From positions 248,001 to 312,000 of the forward strand of contig NZ_CP044523.1 in NCBI RefSeq assembly GCF_008831545.1: a DNA stretch of 64,000 bases. The letters are read 5' to 3'. Below are positions 17,546-26,205 of this stretch, piece by piece (within the stretch, counting starts at the first letter, position 1; every line of letters begins with the position of its first letter). A model generated the notes under the pieces. The model ran no database searches. It was not told the DNA's origin and saw only the letters and a list, made by a program, of their open reading frames with translations. The DNA comes from Halorussus halophilus (GTDB lineage: Archaea; Halobacteriota; Halobacteria; Halobacteriales; Haladaptataceae). The position numbers and the translations under genes are program-made.

Positions 17546-17947
17546 TCAGGCGGGTGGCCGACTGCCGCCGTTGCCATTCCGACTGGTCGCACTGCTCTCC
17601 TCACTTTCGAGGAGACTATCGACGGTTTCGTGGAGCGTGTCCGAACCCCAAATCGGCTTCGTGACGTACATGTCGCAGTCGAGGTTCGGGGAGGGGTCGG
17701 CCGCGGAGACGAACGCGACCCGACAGTCGAGTCCCCGCCGCCGGATGTCTTCTAACACGTCGTCGCCGGAGATACCTGGCAGTCGCCGGTCGAGGAGGAC
17801 CACGTCGATGGTCTCGTCGAGAAGACTGATCGCCTCCTCACCGTTGTAGGCGGTCAGAACCTCGTACTCTGCGGAGAGCATCTTGGCGAATCCTTCGGCG
17901 AGCGGGCGATTATCATCGACAACCAGGATAGTAGTGTCGGCGGACAT
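17546..17947 (-). CDS. Stand-alone receiver-domain response regulator
   Basis: A 133-residue CheY-like receiver. Acidic pair D11/D12, phospho-acceptor D53 (LLDRRLPG), switch S81 and K97 are all in place. After the receiver there is only a short Ser/Gly/Asn tail; the HalX output domain common in haloarchaea is missing. The output must be through protein interaction. No kinase gene is adjacent, and the nearest in this window is at 21-22 kb. Confidence 0.88.
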   Translation of the reverse strand: MSADTTILVVDDNRPLAEGFAKMLSAEYEVLTAYNGEEAISLLDETIDVVLLDRRLPGISGDDVLEDIRRRGLDCRVAFVSAADPSPNLDCDMYVTKPIWGSDTLHETVDSLLESEESSATSRNGNGGSRPPA

Positions 17948-17983
17948 GGTGAGAGTCGTACTTCTCGCTACGACACCAGGGCT

Positions 17984-17993
17984 CTTTATTACC
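17984..17993 (-). promoter_or_regulatory. TATA-like box of the response regulator
   Basis: GGTAATAAAG on the minus strand lies 37-46 bp before the ATG at 17947, allowing a leader of roughly 10-20 nt. Confidence 0.4.
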
Positions 17994-18211
17994 CGGAATG
18001 TAACAGGTTCGTCTCAGTTCGTTCCGTACCGTTTCGCGGGTTTCGTACCGGTTTGGATGAGCGTATAGAACGGAACGATACCATTTGTGTTACATATCGT
18101 TGGATCGACCTGTATATTTATTAGGACGGACTACCGACAGGGGTGGAACGATACCGACCCACTAGATGTCGCCAAACCAAGAGCTATCGAAGCGTAGTTC
18201 AGAACAGAACA

Positions 18212-18283
18212 AGCCTAGGCCGGGATTTGAACCCGGGCTCTCGTCCTTACCAAGGACGCGCTTTACCGCTAAGCTACCCAGGC
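18212..18283 (-). tRNA. tRNA-Thr(GGU)
   Basis: The 72-nt minus-strand transcript folds as a cloverleaf. Acceptor GCCTGGG pairs with CCTAGGC (one G-U), the anticodon stem is CGTCC/GGACG with loop TTGGTAA (anticodon GGT), and the T-arm is GCCCGGGTTCAAATCCCGGC. The discriminator is U. There is no intron and CCA is not encoded. Confidence 0.95.
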
Positions 18284-18354
18284 ACAGTGCAGTTCGCACC
18301 TGCTGTGTGCAATGCTTCGTTGTCCCGTTTCCTCTTTAGGGGTTTCGATTTCGG

Positions 18355-19038
18355 TCACGGGTCGGTGGCCGAGGGTCGCGGTTCGCCGCCGAGAACGTGG
18401 TCCGGCGACCGACCGGTCATCGCTTTCTCGACGGCGTCCGGAACGGCCTCCGGTGGGTCGCTGTCGTCGGCATCAGTGTCGGCGGCTAACGCGGAGACGT
18501 ACGCCAGCAGTGCCGTCGGCGGCGTGCGGCCGACGACGGCCGTGCCTGCGACGACAGCCAACTCGAACACGTCGCCCTCCAGACCGTTCTCGGTGCCGTC
18601 GCGGCCCTGCTGGCGGTCAGTCTGGTCCTTGCCGAACGACTGGACAGTCTCGACTGCCTTGTCTGCGGCGTCCGTGCGAGCGAGAAGGTAGAAGCCACGA
18701 GCGACCATGACGTCCGCCGCGAGTACGTCGATGTTCGCGTCGGTGTGGGGCGATTCTTTCTCCCATGGAGTGTCGCCCGCGAGCGTCCGTGTGAGTCGAA
18801 GCCCCTCGTAGATGAGTTGCACTCCGGCCGCTCGCTCGGCAACGCCCTCGACGGTGTACGACTGACTCGGCTGGCCAGCGGTCTCACCGTCGGCAGCGTC
18901 CGCAGACGACAGCGTCAACACGGCGGGGACCATCGCCGAGTCGTCCAACAGCGCGTGGATTCGGTCGCGCAGGGGTTTCGGTGTGATATCCTGCACAGCC
19001 TCTCTCCCCGCGTCTCGTGCCCGGACGGCCGGTTCCAT
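18355..19038 (-). CDS. Conserved haloarchaeal protein, all-helical (DUF7114-like)
   Basis: The 227-residue protein is Ala-rich and predicted helical throughout, with no signal, transmembrane or catalytic motif I can name. The N-terminal portion (VRARDAGREAVQDITP) and the helical bundle with scattered Asp residues suggest a polyprenyl-synthase-like fold that has lost its DDxxD motifs, but this is inference. I believe it belongs to a haloarchaea-only domain of unknown function. The start is the ATG at 19038, 62 bp from the divergent enoyl-CoA hydratase gene. Confidence 0.6.
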   Translation of the reverse strand: MEPAVRARDAGREAVQDITPKPLRDRIHALLDDSAMVPAVLTLSSADAADGETAGQPSQSYTVEGVAERAAGVQLIYEGLRLTRTLAGDTPWEKESPHTDANIDVLAADVMVARGFYLLARTDAADKAVETVQSFGKDQTDRQQGRDGTENGLEGDVFELAVVAGTAVVGRTPPTALLAYVSALAADTDADDSDPPEAVPDAVEKAMTGRSPDHVLGGEPRPSATDP

Positions 19039-19099
19039 CAGTCGAAGCTTATGACGGCACCGCCAAAGACCTTTGGAAACCCGCCTCCGAGGTCCGGGT

Positions 19100-19807
19100 G
19101 TGATAGAAATTGCCGACGAAGCAGGCGTACGCGTCGTCACGCTCGCGCGCCCCGAGCGGCGCAACGCGCTCACGCCGGACGGACTCGACGCCCTCGAATG
19201 GGCCGTCACCGACGCCGACCAACCTGTCGTCTACCTCCGCGGCGACGGCCCCGCGTTCTGTGCCGGAGCGGACTTGGACGTGGTCGCGGACCTCGACCAG
19301 CACGAAGCCGAATCTTTCGCCGAACACGGCCAGCGAGTCGCAAACGCCGTCGAAGCCACTGACTCGGTCGTCGTTGCCGGAATCGACGGTGCAGCACGGG
19401 GTGGCGGCGTCGAACTGGCGTTGGCCTGTGATTTGCGGATAGCGACCGCGGGAGCCACCTTCGCGGAACCCGGGGTCAGCCTCGGCCTGTTCGGCGCGTG
19501 GGGTGGCACTGTCAGGTTGCCACGCATAGTCGGCGAGGGCGAAGCCTTGGACCTCGCGCTCTCGGGCCGGACGATAGGTGCCGACGAAGCACTCCGCATG
19601 GGACTCGTCTCTCGCGTCGTGGACGAGCCTCGACTCGTGGCAGACGAAATAGCCGGCAACGACGCCGAAACGCTCCGAGCGCTCAAGACGCGGATGCGTG
19701 ACGACGCCGCGTCGGGAGAACAAGAAACAGCAGAGGCGACCACGTTCGGACGACTCGTCGAGCGCCACGCCGACGCGATTGCGGAACAGCGCGGGAAGGG
19801 CGAGTGA
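19100..19807 (+). CDS. Enoyl-CoA hydratase/isomerase family protein
   Basis: A 235-residue crotonase-fold protein. The two oxyanion-hole segments are visible: FCAGADLD near 60-67 and GAARGGGVELALACD near 100-114. Enzymes of this fold hydrate or isomerise acyl-CoA thioesters; the family is too broad to name the substrate. A GTG at 19100 gives MIEIADEAG and is preferred to a TTG nine codons upstream, because the upstream codons overlap the divergent promoter region. It ends 12 bp from the convergent nadE stop. Confidence 0.82.
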   Translation: MIEIADEAGVRVVTLARPERRNALTPDGLDALEWAVTDADQPVVYLRGDGPAFCAGADLDVVADLDQHEAESFAEHGQRVANAVEATDSVVVAGIDGAARGGGVELALACDLRIATAGATFAEPGVSLGLFGAWGGTVRLPRIVGEGEALDLALSGRTIGADEALRMGLVSRVVDEPRLVADEIAGNDAETLRALKTRMRDDAASGEQETAEATTFGRLVERHADAIAEQRGKGE

Positions 19808-19819
19808 GAAACTACCCGT

Positions 19820-20617
19820 TCAGTGCAACGGTTCTGGTGCGGGCGGCACCGACCGCTTGTGGGCGCTGCGCTCGTACATCTTCCTGACCTGCTCGACCTG
19901 CGCTTCGGTGACGCCCTCGACTTCGCGGGCAGTCGCGGCCACCGAGAGCGGGCCATCGACGTGGAGCGCGAGAATGGAGTCGAGGGTGTCGTAGTCCAGT
20001 CCCAACTCCTCCTCGTCGGTCTGACCTGCCCACAGACCTGCAGTGGGTTCTTTCTCGACGAGTTCTTTCGGGACACCGACGTGAGCCGCGAGCTGTCGCA
20101 CTTGCTGTTTGTAGAGGTTGCCGAGTGGGTGGCAATCGACCGCGCCGTCGCCGTACTTCGTGAAGTAGCCGACCAGCGCCTCGCTCCGGTTGCCGGTGCC
20201 GACGACCATCGCGTCCTCGTGATTGGCGACGAGATAGTTCAGCACGGCCCGCGAACGCGCACGGACGTTCCCCACGGCGGTCTTGTCGTCCTCGGCCTCG
20301 CTGTAGGCATCCAAAAAGCGGTCTACGATGGGATTTATCTCGAACACGTCGTAGGGGATTTCGAGTTCTTGAGCGACCCACTCGGCATCGCTCATGTTGT
20401 CGTTCCTGCTCACCGCGCCGGGCATAACCAGCCCGTGGAGGTGCTCTGCTCCGAGTGCTTCTGCCGTGAGATAGGCAGTGAGCGTGCTGTCGATGCCGCC
20501 CGAGAGACCGAGGATCGCTCGGTCGGTCCCCGCGGCCTCGGCGGTGTCTTGGATGAATTGAACGACGTGTTCGCGGCGGGCGTCGAGTTCCGATTCCGAG
20601 AGTCGCAGGTCTACCAT
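19820..20617 (-). CDS. nadE: NH3-dependent NAD+ synthetase
   Basis: The 265-residue enzyme converts deamido-NAD to NAD with ATP and ammonia. The PP-loop is SGGIDS at 39-44. Family motifs GTGNRSEALVGYFTKYGDGA and PLGNLYK lie in the middle of the protein, and EPTAGLWAGQTDEEELG follows at about 190-207. There is no glutaminase domain, as is usual for this archaeal type. It is followed downstream by nothing on the same strand. Confidence 0.93.
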   Translation of the reverse strand: MVDLRLSESELDARREHVVQFIQDTAEAAGTDRAILGLSGGIDSTLTAYLTAEALGAEHLHGLVMPGAVSRNDNMSDAEWVAQELEIPYDVFEINPIVDRFLDAYSEAEDDKTAVGNVRARSRAVLNYLVANHEDAMVVGTGNRSEALVGYFTKYGDGAVDCHPLGNLYKQQVRQLAAHVGVPKELVEKEPTAGLWAGQTDEEELGLDYDTLDSILALHVDGPLSVAATAREVEGVTEAQVEQVRKMYERSAHKRSVPPAPEPLH

Positions 20618-20728
20618 ACTCCGCCGTTGGGTCGGTAGTGACTAAAATCGTCCTGTTGGCGCTGATTTCTGGACGAACGGTCAAACGCTACGTTGAAGTG
20701 TCGCCGAGTGGAAGCAGTGAGTGGATGA

Positions 20729-20834
20729 CCATGCGTCGGTGCATGGCCCGCGTGAGATTTCTCACGTGATTTCGAACGCAGAGTACCTGCGTCGAAGAAC
20801 GAAGCGCCGGTGGTGAGCAAATCCGGTGGATTTG
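20729..20834. repeat. Cluster of four hairpins upstream of tRNA-Gly
   Basis: Four stems occur in 106 bp: CCATGC/GCATGG (20729-20746); CGTGAGA/TCTCACG (20751-20766); ACGCAG/CTGCGT extended by TTCG/CGAA with one bulge (20771-20796); and AAATCC/GGATTT with flanking GC/GC (about 20817-20835). The 11-mer GCGCCGGTGGT at 20804-20814 duplicates the 5' end of the tRNA that starts 69 bp later. No ORF is supported in this 255-bp gap. Confidence 0.5.
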
Positions 20835-20872
20835 CGAGCCTCGGGGCACAAGTGAGCAAAGCGAACGCAGTG

Positions 20873-20943
20873 CGCCGGTGGTCTAGTGGTAGGACATGAG
20901 CTTCCCAAGCTCATAGCCCGGGTTCAACTCCCGGTCGGCGCAC
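20873..20943 (+). tRNA. tRNA-Gly(CCC)
   Basis: The 71-nt gene has acceptor GCGCCGG pairing with TCGGCGC (last pair G-U), anticodon arm TGAGC-TTCCCAA-GCTCA (anticodon CCC), a T-arm with GGTTCAACTCC, and discriminator A. CCA is not encoded and there is no intron. It reads GGG codons. Confidence 0.95.
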
Positions 20944-20962
20944 CTTCTCCCGAAAACCCTAA

Positions 20963-22159
20963 TCACGCCACCTGCACACCCTCGACTTCGAACCGCGCAC
21001 CACCCTCATTCCCGTCCACAATCTTCACATCCCACCCGTGAGCGCCCGCAATCTCTTCAACGATACTGAGGCCGAAGCCGGTACTTCCTTCCCCGATAGA
21101 ATACCCGCCTTCGAACACGCTCTCGCGTTCGTCTTTCGGAATTCCGGGGCCGTCGTCTTCGACGTAGAACCCACTGTCGAGCATTCCGATTCGGACCGTC
21201 GGAGTGGTCCCTGCGTAGTCGAAGGAGTTCCGGAAGAGGTTCTCGAAGAGTTGCTGGAGGAGTCCGTGGTCGCCAACTATCGGCCGTAGATTCTCACCGA
21301 CCTTCAGCGATGCGTCGTCGCTCTCGACGGTATCCCACGCACTGTCAGCGACCGTCTTGAGGTGGAGTCGCGTCCGGTCGATGTCTTGCTGACCGATATT
21401 GGCCAGCGTCAGTACGTCGCCGATTATCTGTTCCATTCGGCTCAATGCGGTGCTTACTTCCTCTAAGTTCTTCGTTACGTCGTCGTCTTCCAACTGCCCA
21501 CGTGCGAGTTCCAACTGTACGGCGGCGATGTTGAGCGGATTGCGCAGGTCGTGGGCGACGACCTTGGCGAAGTCTTCGAGAACCTCGCGCTGACGGGCTA
21601 ACTCGTCGGCCTGATTTTTGCGCTCCTGCTCGTAACTGACCCACTTACCCATCAGTTCGACGAGGGTCACTTCCCACTCCGAAAACGACTCAGTGCGAGC
21701 AGTGCGGTCGTAGAAGCAGAACGTCCCGTACGTCTCTCCCTCGACTACGACAGGCGTTCCGATGTAGCACTCGATGCCTTGGTCGGTGAATCCGGTGCGG
21801 TCGGTCAACTCTGGCGCCTCGGCTTCGATGTCAGAGAGGACCAGCGTCTGTTCGGTGTCGATAGCTCGCTCGCAGTTCGTCTCCCCTAACGGAACGACGT
21901 CGCCCGGTTGGGTTTGGCCCTCAGGGTCGTGGACGATTTCGAAGATGTAGTTGTCGCCGTCTACGTACGACAGTGCGCCGTACTCGGTGTCGAGTGTCTC
22001 GCGGCCGAGCTCGAGCAGTCGCTCGACTTTCTCCTCGAACTCCCTGTCCTTGTCGGCGATGACGTGGTACATCTTCCGGAGAACGGTCTCGCGTCCGTCG
22101 GCGTCCGATTCGAGTTCCCGTCGTTCGACGGAGTAGCCACAATTGTCGTCCGAAGTCAT
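20963..22159 (-). CDS. GAF-domain sensor histidine kinase
   Basis: A 398-residue soluble kinase. A GAF sensor domain covers about 40-175. A coiled linker follows, then a HisKA domain with phospho-acceptor H203 (VVAHDLRNPL), and a HATPase domain with N-box (N311), G1 box DDGPGIP (335-341) and a GSTGFGLSIV G2 box. There are no transmembrane helices, so it senses an intracellular signal. No response regulator is adjacent; the stand-alone receiver at 17.5 kb is a possible but unproven partner. Confidence 0.9.
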   Translation of the reverse strand: MTSDDNCGYSVERRELESDADGRETVLRKMYHVIADKDREFEEKVERLLELGRETLDTEYGALSYVDGDNYIFEIVHDPEGQTQPGDVVPLGETNCERAIDTEQTLVLSDIEAEAPELTDRTGFTDQGIECYIGTPVVVEGETYGTFCFYDRTARTESFSEWEVTLVELMGKWVSYEQERKNQADELARQREVLEDFAKVVAHDLRNPLNIAAVQLELARGQLEDDDVTKNLEEVSTALSRMEQIIGDVLTLANIGQQDIDRTRLHLKTVADSAWDTVESDDASLKVGENLRPIVGDHGLLQQLFENLFRNSFDYAGTTPTVRIGMLDSGFYVEDDGPGIPKDERESVFEGGYSIGEGSTGFGLSIVEEIAGAHGWDVKIVDGNEGGARFEVEGVQVA

Positions 22160-22584
22160 ATCTTACGTTTGTTGCTGTGGGTCGCGCCGTGACCGTCGTC
22201 ATTGGCACCACGTGTCCTGCCGCTTGCCCACCTGGGGTTGCAGTGGTGGGAACCGAGACGACGACCGATCTGGTACACTATAGCAGGTTTACACGCTGAA
22301 GTTATAAAACCAGTTGCCACCTCGTGATTTTCTCGACGAATTGGTTTTGAAATTCTACCACTTGTGCGAATAGAATTTTCGAATCTACTTTATTGACGAG
22401 TTCGCTTCTCCAACCTGACGTGGAATATGTACGAATCCGGTCAGAGAAGGAGGTTTGCATTTTCGATTACTGTCTACCTGTCGTGACATTAGACGCGTAT
22501 AATCATCCATACCAGAGGACAGCGGGCCAATAACAAAGTCGCCGTTGGCGGTTTGTAGTCAGTTGTGACACTGGAGTGTCTTCG
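22160..22584. other. AT-richer intergenic region between kinase and FemAB-like gene
   Basis: The 425-bp divergent gap is clearly AT-richer than its surroundings. It contains a TATA-like GTTTTATAAC (22301-22310, minus strand), pointing to the kinase with a leader of roughly 110 nt or more, and an AATAACAAAGTC element at 22529-22540, 45 bp before the next gene. No coding frame is convincing. Confidence 0.5.
22301..22310 (-). promoter_or_regulatory. TATA-like box upstream of the histidine kinase
   Basis: GTTTTATAAC on the minus strand is the best TATA match in the region. It lies about 142 bp before the kinase ATG, implying a long leader if it is used. Confidence 0.35.
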
Positions 22585-23697
22585 ATGAGCGTAGAAATAA
22601 CGACGAAGGGAATTCTCGTTCGAGAGGCAGACGACGCGGACCGCGAGCGATGGAACCAGTACGTTGAGCGTTCGACTACGAGTACGCCGTTCCATCGGTT
22701 GGAGTGTCTCCGACTGTTGGAAGAGTGGTCTACGATGACTCTCCACCTACTCGTCGGCTACAAAGGCGACCAACCTATCGGCTTGTTTCCGGTATTCGAA
22801 ACATCGAGAGGGCCGCTAACGCTCGTCTTCTCCCCGCCTCCGTCGTTCCGAGTTCGGTACCTCGGTCCGATTCTGCTCGATACAGACCGTCTGAGTCAAC
22901 AGCGACTGGAAAAACGACAGTTACGGTTCGTCGATGCCGTTTCCGAATGGATCGAGACTACGTGCCAGCCCTCCTACGTGAGAATTCGGACGACCGATAG
23001 AAACTCGGACCCGAGACCGTTCGCTTGGAACAACTTCGGAGTCACGCCCCGCTGTTCGTACGTCGTAGACCTCACGCCCGATGAGAACGAGTTGCTGGAC
23101 AGTTTCAGTAGTGACGCGCGCAACCACATCCGTACGAGCGACGAATCGGACTACTCGATACGCGAGGGGAGCCGTGACGACGTTCGGCGACTGATGAAAC
23201 TCACGGAGGAGCGCCACGCGGAAAAGGGCGTCCAATTTCCGCTCGAAATTGAGTTCGTGGTCGCACTGTACGATGCACTCCCTGCAGGTTACATCCGTCC
23301 GTACGTCTGTCTCGTCGGCGGTGAACCAGTTGGCGGTACTCTCACAATCGAGGACGGAGATACGTGCTATGCGTGGCAAGGAGGGGTCAAGCCACGAACG
23401 ACGATACTTCCCGTCAACGACCTCGTAGACTGGCACATCATGCGCGAGATGAAGGCCCGAGGGCTCACCCGCTACGACTTCATGGGTGCGAACGAACGCG
23501 GGCTCGTGGACTATAAAGCGAAGTTTGCCCCGGAACTGACTACGTACTACCATTGTACCCGAACGACACCCACAGCGGGGGCAGTAGAAAAGATCTATCG
23601 GCAAGTCAAAGAGTACAGTTCATTGTCGCTAGTTAGGTCTCGACGAAATGTCCGAGCGACGGATTTTGCGAGCTACGTCGCAAGTAAACTCCGATAG
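22585..23697 (+). CDS. FemAB/GNAT-like acyltransferase
   Basis: The 370-residue protein has the two-GNAT-domain layout of FemAB/lipid-II aminoacyltransferase-like and BioF2-type acetyltransferases. The first half has PFHRLECLRLLEEWS, and the second has a GGEPVGGTLTIEDGDTCYAW strand and a closing YDFMGAN motif. In archaea such enzymes probably modify cell-surface polymers or lipid-linked precursors, since murein is absent. Base composition is clearly lower in GC than neighbours, suggesting lateral acquisition. The ATG at 22585 is chosen; an in-frame GTG lies three codons upstream. Confidence 0.7.
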   Translation: MSVEITTKGILVREADDADRERWNQYVERSTTSTPFHRLECLRLLEEWSTMTLHLLVGYKGDQPIGLFPVFETSRGPLTLVFSPPPSFRVRYLGPILLDTDRLSQQRLEKRQLRFVDAVSEWIETTCQPSYVRIRTTDRNSDPRPFAWNNFGVTPRCSYVVDLTPDENELLDSFSSDARNHIRTSDESDYSIREGSRDDVRRLMKLTEERHAEKGVQFPLEIEFVVALYDALPAGYIRPYVCLVGGEPVGGTLTIEDGDTCYAWQGGVKPRTTILPVNDLVDWHIMREMKARGLTRYDFMGANERGLVDYKAKFAPELTTYYHCTRTTPTAGAVEKIYRQVKEYSSLSLVRSRRNVRATDFASYVASKLR

Positions 23698-23706
23698 TTT
23701 ACAGTT

Positions 23707-24486
23707 TTAGGCGTCGGTACGTGTTCGCTCGACGACTTCGCGGACGTTCTTCGACCCGTCGCTTCCGGCCACTTCCAGCACGGCCGCCGTCGCCTCCGAG
23801 TCGAACTTCATCGGCCGCCGCCACCACGGCCCTTTCCCCGAATCGCTCGACAGTTCAGTGACCACCTCGTTCGCGGTCGAACCCTGTTCTGGGCTACTCA
23901 ACGGCACCGCCGTCTCGTACAACTTCGATTCTTCATCCTCGCCCACCAGCATGACCGCCGCGTCGAACTCCTCGCGCTTGACGTGGGCGTTGTTTGCGAA
24001 GACTGCCTGCTCTCGTTCTGGTAGTTCCGAGAATGCCGCTCCGTCGATGGGGTCATCTGCCAACCGAAACTGACCGATGACGTAGGTCCCCCACTCGGGT
24101 GTTATCCACGATTCGCGTCTCTCTGGCTCTGGCTCTGGCTCTGCATCTTCGTGCGTCGTCAGCGTCGCGTAGAAGAAGACGTAGTCGCCAGCTGTCAGTT
24201 CCAACAGCGGGCGCGCCTTCACGCCGTGCGGGTCGCCGTAGGTGTAGCGTTCGCATTCGGGGTACTCCGCGAACTCGGGGTCGAGGTGAACCGGCAGTTC
24301 GTCTTTTCTCTCCGGTAACTCCGTCTCCAACGCCAAGTCCGCGTAGGTCGGAACCGAGACGCTCTCGCTCGTCTCCTCGTCCTCCGGAATCGGCACGTAC
24401 TCGAACGTTCCGTCGGGATATATCGGGCCACGGACGCCGGGGACGTTGGTGTTCGCTCCGACGTTGATGGCGACGGCACGGGGCAT
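23707..24486 (-). CDS. Nmad3-like putative nucleotide modification protein
   Basis: The 259-residue protein begins with a strand-rich region holding RGPIYPDGTFEYVPIPE at about 19-35, which resembles the start of the Nmad3 (nucleotide modification associated domain 3) family, where a conserved S/GPI.PDG...PIP pattern occurs. A Tyr/His/Asp stretch YTYGDPHG follows at about 80. The C-terminal 40 residues look like a separate helical tail. The exact activity is unknown and no phage or restriction genes adjoin it. It converges on the FemAB-like gene with a 9-bp gap. Confidence 0.5.
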   Translation of the reverse strand: MPRAVAINVGANTNVPGVRGPIYPDGTFEYVPIPEDEETSESVSVPTYADLALETELPERKDELPVHLDPEFAEYPECERYTYGDPHGVKARPLLELTAGDYVFFYATLTTHEDAEPEPEPERRESWITPEWGTYVIGQFRLADDPIDGAAFSELPEREQAVFANNAHVKREEFDAAVMLVGEDEESKLYETAVPLSSPEQGSTANEVVTELSSDSGKGPWWRRPMKFDSEATAAVLEVAGSDGSKNVREVVERTRTDA

Positions 24487-24578
24487 ACACACTGCTCGGG
24501 AGTCTACCGAGAAAGGTCTTTCATCGTACAGTCGCGCTCGTGGCACTTCCTTGCCGTGCAATTGTCGAGCAGTCGCCG

Positions 24579-24857
24579 CTACCGAGCAGTCATCGCTTCC
24601 GCACAGTTCCAGCAGTACGTGTAGCCGGTCTCGTTCTCTTCGTCGCAGCGCGGACAGACTATCGTCTCCGGGTTGGTACTGGCCGAACGGTCTTCTAACT
24701 CGAAGTCGTTCAAGTCGTCCATCGCAGAGAGGTCGCTCGACGGGGGCGTCGAACGGAACAACGCTCTGTCGTCGTCGCTCCGCAAGTATCGATAGAGCAA
24801 CAACTGAAGCAAGGAGAACGCCAAGACGTAGAGGACGATGAGTCCCCAGACGCTCAT
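24579..24857 (-). CDS. Membrane-anchored zinc-ribbon protein
   Basis: A 92-residue protein with one N-terminal helix (about 4-22), a Ser/Asp-rich linker and a C-terminal zinc ribbon of two CxxC knuckles (CPRC and CWNC, near 69-85). Such proteins are common in haloarchaea and unassigned. The ATG at 24857 is preceded 24 bp upstream by the motif shared with the AEC gene. Confidence 0.65.
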   Translation of the reverse strand: MSVWGLIVLYVLAFSLLQLLLYRYLRSDDDRALFRSTPPSSDLSAMDDLNDFELEDRSASTNPETIVCPRCDEENETGYTYCWNCAEAMTAR

Positions 24858-24865
24858 GGAGTGAC

Positions 24866-24881
24866 ATATGTTCTCATGGTA
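24866..24881 (-). promoter_or_regulatory. Shared upstream motif TACCAYGARAACATMT, copy 2
   Basis: TACCATGAGAACATAT on the minus strand begins exactly 24 bp before the start codon at 24857. It matches the element at 14885-14900 at 13 of 16 positions. Confidence 0.4.
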
Positions 24882-24939
24882 CTTGGTTCTTCGGTCGGAG
24901 ACCGCCAACGATTAGCCACCGCGGTTGCGAGTCAACAGT

Positions 24940-26205
24940 ATGAAGCGACGGAGTAGGATGCGGTATCTCGCGTGGGCCGTACTGCTATTGGGGCTCGCGC
25001 TCGCCGGACAGGCGGTGACCGCCGACCAAGGCGTCTCAGCCAAGTCGGTCGATAACGGCAGCTACGAGGGCCACACGCTCATCAGCGTCCAGAGCTACGG
25101 GCTCGACGGCCGACTCGTCGAAGTGGACGAGAACAACGAAGTCGTCTGGGAGTACGCCCCCGAGAACTCCCGGGTGTTCGACGCCGAGCAACTGGAGAAC
25201 GGTAACTATCTCGTGGCGGTGACGACGAAACTGAAGCCGAAAAACTGCCCCCAAGAACAGTTGCAGGTAGCGAAGGGGCAGTGTATCGAGGCCAAAGTCA
25301 TCGAGATGAACCCCGACACGTTCGAGGTCGTCTGGCAGTATTCCTGGCACGACGAGTACATCACCCACCACGAGGTTCACGACGTGGACCGACTGGACAA
25401 CGGCAACACCGCCATCGTGGACATGGGCAACGACCGAGCGTTCGTCGTCAACCAGAGCGGCAACATCACGTGGGAGTGGCACGCCGAGAACCACGTCGGC
25501 AACGGCACGGAGTTCCGCGAAAAGTACGGCGGGCCGAAGAACCCCGGCGGCGAGAAAGACTGGACCCACATGAACGACATCGACAAGCTCGACAACGGGA
25601 ACTTCCAGCTCTCGCTCCGGAACTTCGACACCGTCATCGAGGTTGACCCGGAAACGAAGAACATCACTAACGTCGTCGGCGAACCCGGCAACCACAGTAT
25701 CCTCCACCGCCAGCACAACCCCTACAAACTCCGCGGCGGCACGGTGTTGGTCGCCGACAGCGAGAACGACCGCGTGGTCGAACTGAACGCGACGACCAAC
25801 GAAATCGTCTGGGAATACGGCGGTAAGAGCCTGCTCCACTGGCCGCGAGACGCCGACCGACTGCCGAACGGCAACACACTCATCGTGGACACCTTCAACA
25901 ACCGCGTGGTGGAAATCAACCCCGCGGGCGAAGTCGTCTGGAAGTACGAAGGCGTCATGATGCCCTACACCGCAGACCGACTGTCGGTCCCGGAGGAGGA
26001 CCACGAGACGGTTCCCGGTTCGGAACTCCAGAGCCAAGAGAGCGACACTGGCACGGTCGAAAGCTCGCTCAAGCAAGCTGAAGCGTACGCCTCGTTCGTC
26101 TTTCCCGGGTGGGTCCGACTGCCGGAACTGCTGACGATGCTGGGGATGCTCGTCGGCGTGTTCGCGCTAGTCGGCGACGGCGCGGTGGCACTGCTCAGGG
26201 ACTGA
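24940..26205 (+). CDS. Arylsulfotransferase-family beta-propeller protein
   Basis: The 421-residue protein has an N-terminal signal or anchor helix (about 8-27) and a C-terminal transmembrane helix (about 398-416). Between them is a beta-propeller of repeats of the form LDNGNxxI.D....VxEI.....VVWEY, typical of the arylsulfotransferase (ASST)/PQQ-like family. Conserved His residues (THHEVHDVD near 137, SILHRQHNPY near 252) may form the catalytic or ligand site. It is probably extracytoplasmic and membrane-held. The start is the ATG at 24940; an ATG six codons later is also possible. Confidence 0.75.
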   Translation: MKRRSRMRYLAWAVLLLGLALAGQAVTADQGVSAKSVDNGSYEGHTLISVQSYGLDGRLVEVDENNEVVWEYAPENSRVFDAEQLENGNYLVAVTTKLKPKNCPQEQLQVAKGQCIEAKVIEMNPDTFEVVWQYSWHDEYITHHEVHDVDRLDNGNTAIVDMGNDRAFVVNQSGNITWEWHAENHVGNGTEFREKYGGPKNPGGEKDWTHMNDIDKLDNGNFQLSLRNFDTVIEVDPETKNITNVVGEPGNHSILHRQHNPYKLRGGTVLVADSENDRVVELNATTNEIVWEYGGKSLLHWPRDADRLPNGNTLIVDTFNNRVVEINPAGEVVWKYEGVMMPYTADRLSVPEEDHETVPGSELQSQESDTGTVESSLKQAEAYASFVFPGWVRLPELLTMLGMLVGVFALVGDGAVALLRD

